Below are positions 8,169 to 16,361 of a stretch of 64,000 nt of DNA, piece after piece. The notes under the pieces are model-generated. The model was given only the letters and a program-made list of their open reading frames with translations, was not told the origin of the DNA and ran no database searches. The position numbers were made by a program, and so were the translations under genes. This DNA is from Neomegalonema sp. GTDB taxonomy: Bacteria > Pseudomonadota > Alphaproteobacteria > Rhodobacterales > Rhodobacteraceae. Location: assembly GCA_022760435.1 (NCBI GenBank), contig JALEFY010000029.1, positions 62,001 through 126,000 on the forward strand, written 5' to 3'. Position 1 is the first letter of the stretch. Every line of letters begins with the position of its first letter.

Positions 8169-8903
8169 TTAGCGCCCGCGCGCCGCCTGTTGCGCCAGCG
8201 ACACCAACCGGTCCCGCGCCGGGATCGAGGAGCGAATATCGAGCTCGGGCAAGGCGAATTTGTTCAGGAAATGGCCAGTCAGATGCAGAGCCTGCCCGAA
8301 CGCATCCAGCGAGCACGGATCGCCCAGACGCAAGAAGCCGGGCAAGGGCAATAATCGATCGGCATAGGGCTCCCCCATCGCCCGGCTCACCGCACGTCCG
8401 GTTCTTGGCGATACCCATGTCAGCTCCTGGGTCTGCCCACTGACAGCACAGGCGCTCAGGTCGAGCCCGAAGCCCAAATGCTCAAGCAGGCGCAGTTCCC
8501 AGAATGCATAGAGCGAAGGCCAGACGGCATCATCGTGGAAATGATCAAACAGCGCCTCGGTCTGGGCGAAAAACTCCGGCATCGGCTCGCGCTCAGCCAG
8601 CAACGCTCCAGCCAGTGCGCAGGCCGCGCTCAGCCCGGCGAGGGCGAGACGGTTGTCGAGCAAGACACCGGCGCGGCTCCGGATCGGCTCCGCGCGAAAC
8701 GTGCCTAGCTGATCATCCAGACGCGCGCGCCATTCCAGCGATAGCTGCGTGCCCGGCTGCAAAAAGGCCGCCTTCTTGCGACTGGCACCACCATACAGCA
8801 GCCCCGAATGGCGACCATGGGCGCGGGTGAACACATCGAGGATCGCGGCGCTCTCACCGTGTTTTCTGCTGGAAAGAAGGATGCCTTCATCGCGCCATTG
8901 CAT
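8169..8903 (-). CDS. recO: DNA repair protein RecO
   Basis: RecO anneals ssDNA and works with RecR/RecF to load RecA onto SSB-coated gaps. The 244-residue length and the start (MQWRDEGILLSSRKHGES, then DVFTRAHGRHSGLLYGG) are those of the RecO OB-fold domain; a helical C-terminal domain follows. The zinc-finger cysteines of some RecO proteins are not present. It follows era and the DUF1491 gene on the same strand, the common era-recO pairing. Confidence 0.93.
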   Translation of the reverse strand: MQWRDEGILLSSRKHGESAAILDVFTRAHGRHSGLLYGGASRKKAAFLQPGTQLSLEWRARLDDQLGTFRAEPIRSRAGVLLDNRLALAGLSAACALAGALLAEREPMPEFFAQTEALFDHFHDDAVWPSLYAFWELRLLEHLGFGLDLSACAVSGQTQELTWVSPRTGRAVSRAMGEPYADRLLPLPGFLRLGDPCSLDAFGQALHLTGHFLNKFALPELDIRSSIPARDRLVSLAQQAARGR

Positions 8904-8944
8904 CGGCGTCTCATAAGCCGCAGCGGCGCCATTGACCAGCCGCG

Positions 8945-9298
8945 TTAGGCAACGGGATCATCGAGAAAATGTCGGCCTTGCGGATCATCAATCTCGAGAA
9001 CCCAAAGATCGGGGTCAAATGCGATTTGGCGATCAAGCTTGGCGGTCACCGTTTCCCATTCCTGGGGCTGCGGACCGATGAGCCAGGTCCAGCCCGCGGC
9101 GCCATCGCCCAAGGTCGCGCGCTGCAACACCCTGCCCAGTGACATCCAGGGATGCTCGCCCGCCGAGCGCAAGCAAAGCAGGATCTGCCCGGATTGCTCA
9201 TCACCGCGCCGCGTCACACTGGCATTGGCCCCGGCGATTTCACAGCGCCGGATATGCGCCGAAATCCACAGCGACGCGGTGAGGCGCGGCGCGCTCAT
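8945..9298 (-). CDS. DUF1491 family protein
   Basis: The 117-residue protein has the pattern of the alphaproteobacterial DUF1491 family: RLTASLWISAHIRRCEIAGA, then a central RRGDEQSGQILL and a C-terminal EIDDPQGRHFLDD. The function is unknown. Its ATG overlaps the era stop by ATGA, so it is translationally coupled to era; era-DUF1491-recO is a recurring order in this class. Confidence 0.85.
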   Translation of the reverse strand: MSAPRLTASLWISAHIRRCEIAGANASVTRRGDEQSGQILLCLRSAGEHPWMSLGRVLQRATLGDGAAGWTWLIGPQPQEWETVTAKLDRQIAFDPDLWVLEIDDPQGRHFLDDPVA

Positions 9299-10227
9299 TT
9301 CTTCCCATCCGAGATATCGAGCCCCATCTCACGATACCGCTCGGGATCGCCCATCCAGTCGGGCCGGACCACCACCCTCAGGAACAGATGCACCGGCCGC
9401 TCCAGCAGTACCGCGATATCTTCGCGGGCCAGCTTGCCGATCTCGCGGATCGTCTCGCCCTTATGGCCTAGCACGATCCCCTTATGCCCGTCGCGCGCGA
9501 CATAGATCACCTGTTCGATCCGGGCCGATCCGTCCTTGAGGTCCTTCCAGCTCTCGGTTTCGACCGTGAGCTGATAGGGCAGCTCCTGATGCAGGCGCAA
9601 GATCAGCTTTTCGCGCGTGATCTCAGCGGCGAGCATGCGGATCGGCAGATCGGAGAGGTCATCCTCAGGGTAGTGCCAAGGCCCGTCCGGCGCATTTGCC
9701 GCCAGCCAGTCGCGCAGATCCTCGACCCCGTCGCCCTTCTCCGCCGAGATCAGAAACACCCGCTCGAAGGTCACGCGCTCCTGGATTTGTGCGAGCAGCG
9801 CGAGCAGTTTTTCGCGCTTGACCATGTCGATCTTGTTGACCGCCAGGGCAATCTTGGCCTGGTGAAGCTTTTCGGGCAAGGCGTCGAAAATGCGCTCGAC
9901 CCCTTCGGTAATGCCGCGATGCGCCTCGATCATCAGCACGACAACATCCGCGTCACCCGCCCCGGTCCAGGCGGCGGAGACCATCGCGCGATCGAGCGTG
10001 CGGCGGGGCTGGAAGAGCCCGGGCGTGTCGATGAAGATCAACTGCGCCGAGCCATGAATGGCGACGCCGCGAATGCGGGTGCGGGTGGTTTGCACCTTAT
10101 GCGTGACAATCGAGACCTTGGCGCCAACCATGCGGTTCAAAAGAGTTGATTTGCCTGCATTCGGCTCACCGATCAAAGCGACGAAACCGCATTGGGTCGC
10201 TTTGTCTTCCTGGTTTTGATCGCTCAT
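9295..10227 (-). CDS. era: GTPase Era, 16S rRNA maturation
   Basis: A Ras-like GTPase plus KH domain that binds the 3' end of 16S rRNA and couples ribosome assembly to growth. The 310-residue product shows G1 GEPNAGKSTL, the switch/G2 region with TTRTRIRGV, G3 DTPGL, G4 NKID and a C-terminal KH segment (VIYVARDGHKGIVLGHKGETIREIG). The start at 10227 (MSDQNQED) is preceded by GAAAGGA. The ATG shares its A with the purK stop (TGATG), so purK and era are probably translationally coupled. Confidence 0.97.
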   Translation of the reverse strand: MSDQNQEDKATQCGFVALIGEPNAGKSTLLNRMVGAKVSIVTHKVQTTRTRIRGVAIHGSAQLIFIDTPGLFQPRRTLDRAMVSAAWTGAGDADVVVLMIEAHRGITEGVERIFDALPEKLHQAKIALAVNKIDMVKREKLLALLAQIQERVTFERVFLISAEKGDGVEDLRDWLAANAPDGPWHYPEDDLSDLPIRMLAAEITREKLILRLHQELPYQLTVETESWKDLKDGSARIEQVIYVARDGHKGIVLGHKGETIREIGKLAREDIAVLLERPVHLFLRVVVRPDWMGDPERYREMGLDISDGKK

Positions 10228-11333
10228 CAGGCGTCCTTTCGCGCTGGGCCGAGCAGCTCGGTCAGATGTCCCATCTTGCGAGCCTCCCGGATCTGCGCCT
10301 TGCCATAGAGATGCAGCGCCGCATCGGCACGGGCGGCCAGAGCCTGCCAATCGGCGACATCAGACCCGATGAGATTGGTCATGCGCACATCCGAATGGCG
10401 GGTCGGATCCGCCAGAGGCCATCCGCACACCGCGCGAATATGCTGCTCGAACTGGCTCACGGCGCAAGCCTCAATCGTCCAATGCCCTGAATTATGCACC
10501 CTTGGCGCAAATTCGTTGACCACCAGACGCGCGGCGTTCTCAGCATCGGGCAGGACAAAGAACTCCACCCCGATCACGCCGACATAATCAAGTGCCGCCA
10601 GGATTTGCCCGGTGACCGCCTTCGCCTGATCCGCAAGCCCGGTCTCAAGGCGCGCGGGCAAGGTGGTTGTGTGCAAGATGCCAGCGCGATGCTCGTTCTC
10701 TCCTGGCTCATAAGCGCGAATCGACCCATCGACGGCGCGCGCTGCGATCACCGAGATCTCGCGCTCGAACCCGATAAAGCCTTCCGCGATCGCCGGAGCA
10801 CCGCCGAGATCTTCCCAGGCGCCATCGCGATCGCTTGCGCCATGGCCTTGCGCCAACCGGGCCTGCCCCTTGCCATCATACCCGAAGCGGCGCGTTTTCA
10901 GAATCGCCCGCCCGTCAAAGGGAAGCGTGTCGAGATCAGCGCGGCTGTCCACGGGAGCATAGGGCGCGGTCGCGATGCCCAGTTCGTTGAGAAAACGCTT
11001 CTCGCTCAATCGGTCCTGCGAGATCTCCAGGGCCTTGCGTCCGGGAGCCACGCGAACCCGCGCCTCAAGCGCGCTCAGGGCATCGGCAGGGATGTTCTCG
11101 AACTCGAAGGTCACGACATCAACCGCCTGCGCAAAGCGCGCCAGAGCCTCGAGATCATCATAGGCGGCCGCGGTTGCGTGAGCGGCAACATCCATCGCCG
11201 GATTGTCGCCGGGCGGGGCGTAGATATGCGCGCGCAGCCCGAGCCGAGCCGCGGCCATCGCCATCATCTTGCCAAGCTGGCCGCCGCCCAGAATGCCGAC
11301 AACGCCTCCCGGGGCCACAGGCTCATCCGTCAA
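10227..11333 (-). CDS. purK: 5-(carboxyamino)imidazole ribonucleotide synthase PurK
   Basis: ATP-grasp enzyme of purine synthesis making N5-CAIR from AIR and bicarbonate. Motifs are [16 protein letters not shown] at the N-terminus, [25 protein letters not shown] (ATP-binding loop) and [18 protein letters not shown] near the end. The preferred start is TTG at 11333, with GGAGG six bases upstream, overlapping the end of purE by 11 bases. No good ATG is in frame nearby except far upstream inside purE. Confidence 0.95.
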   Translation of the reverse strand: MTDEPVAPGGVVGILGGGQLGKMMAMAAARLGLRAHIYAPPGDNPAMDVAAHATAAAYDDLEALARFAQAVDVVTFEFENIPADALSALEARVRVAPGRKALEISQDRLSEKRFLNELGIATAPYAPVDSRADLDTLPFDGRAILKTRRFGYDGKGQARLAQGHGASDRDGAWEDLGGAPAIAEGFIGFEREISVIAARAVDGSIRAYEPGENEHRAGILHTTTLPARLETGLADQAKAVTGQILAALDYVGVIGVEFFVLPDAENAARLVVNEFAPRVHNSGHWTIEACAVSQFEQHIRAVCGWPLADPTRHSDVRMTNLIGSDVADWQALAARADAALHLYGKAQIREARKMGHLTELLGPARKDA

Positions 11334-11817
11334 CCGGCACCTCCGCAACAGCTTCGCTGCGTGCCTGACGCCATGCATTCAGGCGCTCGGCAACTTCGGG
11401 ATCAAAGGCCGACAGCACGCTGGCGGCCAGTAATGCGGCGTTGAAGGCGCCAGCTTCACCGATCGCGAGGGTGCCAACGGGCACGCCGCGCGGCATCTGC
11501 ACGATAGAGAGCAGGCTGTCCATGCCGTTCAGCGCCTTTGATTGCACCGGCACACCGAAGACCGGCAAGGTGGTCTTTGCCGCGACCATGCCCGGCAGAT
11601 GCGCCGCGCCGCCGGCTCCGGCGATGATCACCTTGATCCCGCGTTCGCGCGCGCCCTCGGCATAGTCAAACATCCGGTCCGGCGTGCGATGCGCAGAACA
11701 GATCCGACATTCATGGGCGATATCAAGCTCCGAGAGGATCTCGGACGCGAATCTCATCGTCGGCCAGTCGGATTGACTGCCCATGATGATGCCGATTTCG
11801 GGATTGCGATCGGTCAT
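11323..11817 (-). CDS. purE: N5-carboxyaminoimidazole ribonucleotide mutase PurE
   Basis: Converts N5-CAIR to CAIR, the step after PurK. The 164-residue product carries [13 protein letters not shown] and the active-site SAHRTPDRM, plus [11 protein letters not shown], and so is a class I PurE. The start at 11817 (MTDRNPEIG) fits the family; upstream sequence has only a weak Shine-Dalgarno. It overlaps purK and leads the purE-purK-era-DUF1491 series. Confidence 0.96.
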   Translation of the reverse strand: MTDRNPEIGIIMGSQSDWPTMRFASEILSELDIAHECRICSAHRTPDRMFDYAEGARERGIKVIIAGAGGAAHLPGMVAAKTTLPVFGVPVQSKALNGMDSLLSIVQMPRGVPVGTLAIGEAGAFNAALLAASVLSAFDPEVAERLNAWRQARSEAVAEVPVDG

Positions 11818-11849
11818 GCTCTGCCAGCCATGGGAGCACCCCCTGTTTA

Positions 11850-11880
11850 AAACCAAAAACCGCGCCTACATCGGCGCGGC
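11850..11880 (-). terminator. Rho-independent terminator after the DUF465 gene
   Basis: Arms CCGCGCC (11860-11866) and GGCGCGG (11873-11879) with a 6-base loop. On the minus strand they are followed directly by TTTTTGGTTTT. It separates the upstream DUF465 gene from purE. Confidence 0.75.
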
Positions 11881-11905
11881 TGAATTTGCAAGAAGGATGG
11901 CGCGA

Positions 11906-12115
11906 TCAGGCGATGATATTTGGTTCAATCCGGTTGCGCAGCGCATTGATCTGATCGCGCAGCGCCAGCTTTTGCTTCTTGAGGCGTGCCAGATCCAGCG
12001 ACGGCACGAAACCACGACTGGTCAGCTCGTCAACGCGGGCATTGAGCACCCGGTGCTCGCTGACCAGGGCTTGAAGCTTGATGCGCAACGTGTCTTCAGG
12101 GCTCATGATTGTCAT
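11906..12115 (-). CDS. DUF465/YdcH-like small coiled-coil protein
   Basis: The product is a 69-residue two-helix protein. The C-terminal SLDLARLKKQKLALRDQINAL matches the DUF465 signature (LxxLKKxKLxLKDxI) of the YdcH/SlyX-like family, common as one to several copies in alphaproteobacteria; function unknown. Starts at 12115 and 12106 are both possible and neither has a strong ribosome site. It is transcribed on its own, with a clear terminator. Confidence 0.85.
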   Translation of the reverse strand: MTIMSPEDTLRIKLQALVSEHRVLNARVDELTSRGFVPSLDLARLKKQKLALRDQINALRNRIEPNIIA

Positions 12116-12226
12116 AAGTCCGACCCACACCCATTCTTAACGAAGTTGAAACAAAAGCCTGCGCGGCATCCCCATACCGCGGAGAATTGTCTCCTATCAT
12201 AGTTTTTAACGTTTTTGGAGCGGAGA

Positions 12227-12727
12227 ATGCACAAAATCACCGATTTTTGGCCCTTCGCCACCGCGCTTTATCAAGATCCGGCGACAGCGCAGGCTTTGAT
12301 GCGGCTTCAGGACGAAGCCAATTGCGATGTCCTCCTGATCCTCTTCGCACTTTGGAAGGGGCAGTTCCACGGCCAGATACCGCCCCCCTGCTGGGATGCG
12401 ATCCTGGCAAGCGCCCAGCCCTGGCGCCGCGATGTCATAGAGCCCCTGCGCGCGATCCGTCGCCGGATGAAGACCCAGGATTACCGCCTGCCAAGCGCAC
12501 CGATACGCGAACAGGTCAAGCAAGCCGAACTCGCTGCCGAGCAGGCACAGGCGCTCGCGCTCGAGGCTTTAACGCTGCCTTGCGATGGCGCGGGCGGTTT
12601 CGATGCTGCGGAACGAAATTTGCTGTCTTATATTGAGGCAGAAGCGCGTATCATTGCCCCGGACCCAAGGCTGGTTGACACAGTTTTGCACCAACTTGCC
12701 GTGCAATACCCGCGCATTGATGAATAG
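12227..12727 (+). CDS. TIGR02444/DUF2390 family protein
   Basis: The 166-residue cytoplasmic protein opens with FWPFATALYQDPATAQALMRLQ and continues NCDVLLILFALW, the hallmark of the TIGR02444 family (FWxFSLxxYxxxGVxxACLxLQDxxGxDVNLLLFxxW). The function is unknown. The ATG at 12227 is chosen because GGAGCGGAG precedes it. The S49 peptidase gene follows after 9 bases. Confidence 0.82.
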   Translation: MHKITDFWPFATALYQDPATAQALMRLQDEANCDVLLILFALWKGQFHGQIPPPCWDAILASAQPWRRDVIEPLRAIRRRMKTQDYRLPSAPIREQVKQAELAAEQAQALALEALTLPCDGAGGFDAAERNLLSYIEAEARIIAPDPRLVDTVLHQLAVQYPRIDE

Positions 12728-12736
12728 GGATCTGGT

Positions 12737-13582
12737 ATGAGCAACTCCATCACCCGCACCATTAGCAAGCTCGTCAATCCTCCGCCCCTGGTGACCGTAA
12801 TCCGGCTTTCAGGCGTGATCGGCTCTGCGGGTCGCTTCGGGCGCAGCCTCGAGGACGCGCAACTCGCCGAGATTGTCGAGCGCGCTTTCAAGCCTTCGCG
12901 GCTCTGCGCGGTCGCGCTCGCCATCAACTCGCCCGGCGGCAGCCCGGCCCAATCGGCATTGATCGCCAACCGCATCCGCGATCACGCCGAGGAAAAGGGT
13001 GTCCCCGTCCTCGCCTTTGTCGAGGATGTCGCCGCTTCTGGCGGCTACTTCCTCGCCTGCGCTGCGGACGAGATCTATGCCGAGGAAAACTCGATTATCG
13101 GCTCCATCGGCGTCATCTCCGCCTCTTTCGGCATGCATGAAGCCATCGAGAAGCTCGGCATCGAGCGCCGGATCATGACCGCTGGCAAAGCCAAATCGCG
13201 TCTGGATCCGTTTCAGCCGCTTAAAGCCGAGGATACCGAGTGGCTGAAGATCTTGCAGGAGAAGATCCACCGCAACTTCATCCGTTTCGTGAAGCGATCG
13301 CGTGGCAAACGCATCGCCGAAGCGCCCAAAGAGATCTTCACCGGGGAGATTTATGTCGGCGAGGATGCCGAGTTCGTCGGCCTGATCGACGGGATTGGCC
13401 GCCTGCGCGCGACGCTGCGCGATCGGTTCGGCAAAGATACCCAGATCCGGGTCGTCTCGCCGCGCCGGGGGATGCTCGAGCGGTTCGCCCCCTCAATGAG
13501 CCATCAAATCGGCGCCGGACTGGCCGAGGCCTCCCTTTCCTCGCTCGAAGAACGTGCGCTTTGGGCCAAATACGGCTTGTAA
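12737..13582 (+). CDS. S49 family serine peptidase (SppA-like)
   Basis: A Ser/Lys-dyad peptidase of the signal-peptide-peptidase type. The nucleophile Ser is in FVEDVAASGGYFLACAADEI and the general-base Lys in MTAGKAKSRLDPFQPL; the preceding LAINSPGGSPAQS forms the oxyanion loop. The 281-residue short form lacks the N-terminal duplicated domain of E. coli SppA. No clear signal or membrane helix is seen at the N-terminus, so attachment to the membrane is uncertain. AGGGATCTGG precedes the ATG. It is co-directional with the DUF2390 gene. Confidence 0.9.
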   Translation: MSNSITRTISKLVNPPPLVTVIRLSGVIGSAGRFGRSLEDAQLAEIVERAFKPSRLCAVALAINSPGGSPAQSALIANRIRDHAEEKGVPVLAFVEDVAASGGYFLACAADEIYAEENSIIGSIGVISASFGMHEAIEKLGIERRIMTAGKAKSRLDPFQPLKAEDTEWLKILQEKIHRNFIRFVKRSRGKRIAEAPKEIFTGEIYVGEDAEFVGLIDGIGRLRATLRDRFGKDTQIRVVSPRRGMLERFAPSMSHQIGAGLAEASLSSLEERALWAKYGL

Positions 13583-13640
13583 ACCAGGCGCTGTTTCTCA
13601 CTTATGTCCCGATGAGTTTAACCGGTCTGCGAGAGGCGCG

Positions 13641-13871
13641 ATGCTCCTTAAATATCTTCTCTGGGCATTTCTGGTCATCGGTGCTTTCGCGCTGATCAAG
13701 CGCCTGCAAGCCGCCAAACCGGCTGCGGGAAGACACAGCGATGCTCGATCCCAGGGACCTGCCGCCCGGCGCCCGGTCCTCGACAATACGCAAGATCTGG
13801 TTATCTGCCCCAATTGTGAAGCCTATCGCCCGGTAGGCGAGACCTGCTCCTGCCAGACCGCCAGGCAATAA
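13641..13871 (+). CDS. Small membrane protein with C-terminal zinc-ribbon-like cysteines
   Basis: The product is a 76-residue protein with one N-terminal hydrophobic helix (LLKYLLWAFLVIGAFALI), a basic linker, and a C-terminal CPNCEAYRPVGETCSC (CxxC-N8-CxC), a likely zinc knuckle. GAGAGG lies 5-8 bases before the ATG. The frame remains open 29 codons further upstream across the S49 gene end, but the segment after 13641 alone looks protein-like. I recognise no family name. Function unknown. Confidence 0.65.
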   Translation: MLLKYLLWAFLVIGAFALIKRLQAAKPAAGRHSDARSQGPAARRPVLDNTQDLVICPNCEAYRPVGETCSCQTARQ

Positions 13872-14090
13872 CGTTTCGGCGGTCGCGAGCGTGGTCTGGG
13901 CCCCACGATGACCGGATAAAGTGAACGCGGCCATTGCGCCCTTTCACCGAGCCCCTTACATCGCCGAATCAATACAGCGTCGAGAAGTTCACGAAGCTGC
14001 GCCGGATCGCGCGGACTTCCTGACCGGGTGCGGAGCGAACCCGAGTGTCGCCAACACCCAAGTCTCACCAAGACCCCTGAGGAGAACTCT

Positions 14091-15062
14091 TTGTTTCAAA
14101 ACTTTCTGGAGATTGCCGTTGGCTTGATGCTGCTGCTCGCTGCCGGGGATCTGCTTGTCAAAGGCGCCGTCGCTGCGGGGTTGCGGCTTGGTATCCCGGC
14201 GATCGTCGTCGGCCTGACCATTGTTGCTTTCGGCACGTCTGCACCGGAGTTGATGGTCTCGATCAAGGCGGCGCTGGAAGGGGCACCAGGCATCGCAGTC
14301 GGTAACGTCGTTGGCTCGAACATCGCCAATGTGTTGCTCGTGCTCGGCCTGCCCGCACTGCTAGCTCCTCTTGGCGATCATTCGGTTGAGACGCGGCGCA
14401 ATTACCTCATCATGATGCTCGCCACCGTGGTGGTGATCGGGCTGTTTTTCTCCGCCCCGCTGAGCCTGTGGCAAGGCATGCTGATGTTGGCCCTGCTCGG
14501 CGCCTTTCTCTACGACACCTACCGCCACGCGATGAAGTCGCGCGCGATGGGCGAAGCGGCCGCCTGCCTCGAAGAGCTCGAAGACGCCGATCCGACCATG
14601 CCATGGTGGAAGATCGGCGGGCTGATCCTGCTCGGCTTAATCGGATTGCCGCTCGGTGCCGATCTCGCGGTGGATGGTGCACGCGAAATTGCCCTGAGAT
14701 ACGGTGTCTCCGAAGAGGCGATCGGCCTGACCCTGATCGCGCTGGGCACTTCGCTGCCAGAGCTGGCCACGACCCTGATGGCGGCGATCCGCGGCCGGGC
14801 CGATATCGCGATCGGCAATGTGATCGGCTCGAATGTGTTCAACATTCTCTGCATCCTCGGCGTCACCGCCATCATGTCGAAGGTCGATATTGCCCCCGAG
14901 TTTCTGTCGCTCAATATCTGGGTGATGCTCGCAGCCTCGGCCGCACTCGCTCCTTTCGTGCTGATGCGCAAGGATGTGGGGCGCGTGGCTGGCGGGCTCT
15001 TCGTCGCCTCTTATGTGGCCTATATCGTCGTGGTGCTGATGCCGAGCGGTGGCCCGGCGTGA
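14091..15062 (+). CDS. Calcium/sodium antiporter, CaCA family (YrbG-like)
   Basis: The 323-residue inner-membrane protein has about ten hydrophobic segments. It carries the two inverted alpha-repeats of the family: GTSAPELMVSIKAALEG with VGNVVGSNIANVLLVLG, and GTSLPELATTLMAAIRG with IGNVIGSNVFNILCILG. The Glu of each GTSxPE is the ion ligand. The preferred start is TTG at 14091 (FQNFLEIAVG), eight bases after GAGGAGAA; no ATG is suitably placed. The 219 bases before it hold no recognised feature. Confidence 0.92.
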   Translation: MFQNFLEIAVGLMLLLAAGDLLVKGAVAAGLRLGIPAIVVGLTIVAFGTSAPELMVSIKAALEGAPGIAVGNVVGSNIANVLLVLGLPALLAPLGDHSVETRRNYLIMMLATVVVIGLFFSAPLSLWQGMLMLALLGAFLYDTYRHAMKSRAMGEAAACLEELEDADPTMPWWKIGGLILLGLIGLPLGADLAVDGAREIALRYGVSEEAIGLTLIALGTSLPELATTLMAAIRGRADIAIGNVIGSNVFNILCILGVTAIMSKVDIAPEFLSLNIWVMLAASAALAPFVLMRKDVGRVAGGLFVASYVAYIVVVLMPSGGPA

Positions 15063-15085
15063 TGCGCGCTTTGGGAGCTTGAGCG

Positions 15086-15874
15086 ATGACACCCGGAGCT
15101 GCACTCATCACCGGCGCTGCCCGGCGGGTCGGGCGAGCCATGGCGCTCGATCTGGCCGCACAGGGCTGGTCGCTGGCCCTGCATTATCACAGCTCGAGCG
15201 CGCAGGCCGAGGAGACGGCCTCGCTGTGTAGGGCCGCCGGGGCGCCAAAGGCGTGCCTGTTGCAGGCCGATATCTGCGACGAGGCGCAGACTTCGACCCT
15301 TGTTGCCGAAGCGACCGCTCTGCTCGGCCAGCCACTCACCCTGCTGATCAACAATGCCTCGATTTTCGAGATGGACACGCTGGCGAGCGCCACGCGGGCG
15401 AGCTGGGACCGCCACCTTGAGAGCAATCTGCGCGCGCCTGTGGTGCTTACCCAGCATTTCGCCGCCCAATGCCCGCCCCCCAGCACGCATGAAGGCGAGC
15501 CGGAAGCGAGCGGGCTGGTCATCAACATGCTCGATCAGCGGGTGCGCAAGCTGACCCCGCTTTTCGCGAGCTACACCATCGCCAAGATGGGCCTGTGGGC
15601 CTTCACCCAGACCGCCGCCCAGGCGCTCGCACCGCAGATCCGGGTGAACGGCATCGGGCCCGGCCCGACCCTCGCCAATGACCGCCAGACCCCGGAGCAT
15701 TTTGCCCGCCAGCGAAAGAACACGCTGCTTGAGCGCGGCGCCAATCTCGAGGACATTTGCGCCGCTTTGCGCTATCTGATCTCAGCCCGCGCCGTGACCG
15801 GCCAGATGATCGCCGTCGATGGCGGTCAGCATCTGGGCTGGAGGACCCCCGATATCATCGGGATTGCAGAATGA
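15086..15874 (+). CDS. SDR family oxidoreductase, FolM/pteridine-reductase-like
   Basis: Classical short-chain dehydrogenase. The NADP-binding loop is ALITGAARRVGRAMA, a TGxxRR(V/I)G pattern as in pteridine reductases and FolM. LLINNASIF contains the NNAS motif, and Tyr/Lys are in ASYTIAKMGL. Near the C-terminus is VTGQMIAVDGGQHL. The end overlaps the folB start by ATGA. That makes a role in dihydropterin reduction, such as dihydromonapterin reductase, the best guess. Substrate is inferred, not seen. Confidence 0.8.
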   Translation: MTPGAALITGAARRVGRAMALDLAAQGWSLALHYHSSSAQAEETASLCRAAGAPKACLLQADICDEAQTSTLVAEATALLGQPLTLLINNASIFEMDTLASATRASWDRHLESNLRAPVVLTQHFAAQCPPPSTHEGEPEASGLVINMLDQRVRKLTPLFASYTIAKMGLWAFTQTAAQALAPQIRVNGIGPGPTLANDRQTPEHFARQRKNTLLERGANLEDICAALRYLISARAVTGQMIAVDGGQHLGWRTPDIIGIAE

Positions 15875-16329
15875 GGCCGTCGCCCGTGACCAAACCCGCG
15901 CTCACAACCGCTTCCGAAGAGCCGACCGGCTGGCCAATAGCGCAAGCGCGCCGGGTGTTCGTGCGCGAGCTCGAGGTCGAGGCCTTCATCGGCGTCTATG
16001 CCCATGAGCATCGCGCCCCGCAGCCGGTAATCGTCTCGCTCGATCTGCAAGTGATCCCGCACCGGACCGGAGCGCGCGTCGTGTTCACCCCGCCGCCGCG
16101 CCCGGGCGATAATGCCGCGCGCGATATCGTCTGTTATGACAAGCTCTCTCAAATGGTCCGCGCGCTCGCCAAGGCCGGGCATATCGACTATGTCGAGACC
16201 CTGGCCGAAGAGATCGCCGAGCGAGCTCTGGAAGATGAACGCATCATCGAGATCTCGGTCACGGTCGAAAAGCCGCAAGCCATCGGCGGTGCCCTGAGCG
16301 CCGGGGTCGAGATCCTGCGCCGCCGCTAG
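15871..16329 (+). CDS. folB: Dihydroneopterin aldolase (FolB)
   Basis: FolB converts 7,8-dihydroneopterin to 6-hydroxymethyl-dihydropterin in folate synthesis. The 152-residue product has an N-terminal extension of about 28 residues. It then shows VFVRELEVEAFIGVYAHEHRAPQPVIVSL (the G(V/I)xxxE region), CYDKLSQMVRAL and VETLAEEIAERAL, with the catalytic Lys in TVEKPQAI. The start at 15871 is coupled to the SDR stop (ATGA). Confidence 0.9.
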   Translation: MRPSPVTKPALTTASEEPTGWPIAQARRVFVRELEVEAFIGVYAHEHRAPQPVIVSLDLQVIPHRTGARVVFTPPPRPGDNAARDIVCYDKLSQMVRALAKAGHIDYVETLAEEIAERALEDERIIEISVTVEKPQAIGGALSAGVEILRRR

Positions 16330-16361
16330 CTTTCACCGCTGCCGCAGCCTAAGTTGGTCCC

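Noticed and set aside
13921-14127. A short GTG frame before the antiporter gene
   Set aside because: Overlaps the better supported TTG start at 14091 and has no protein-like pattern.
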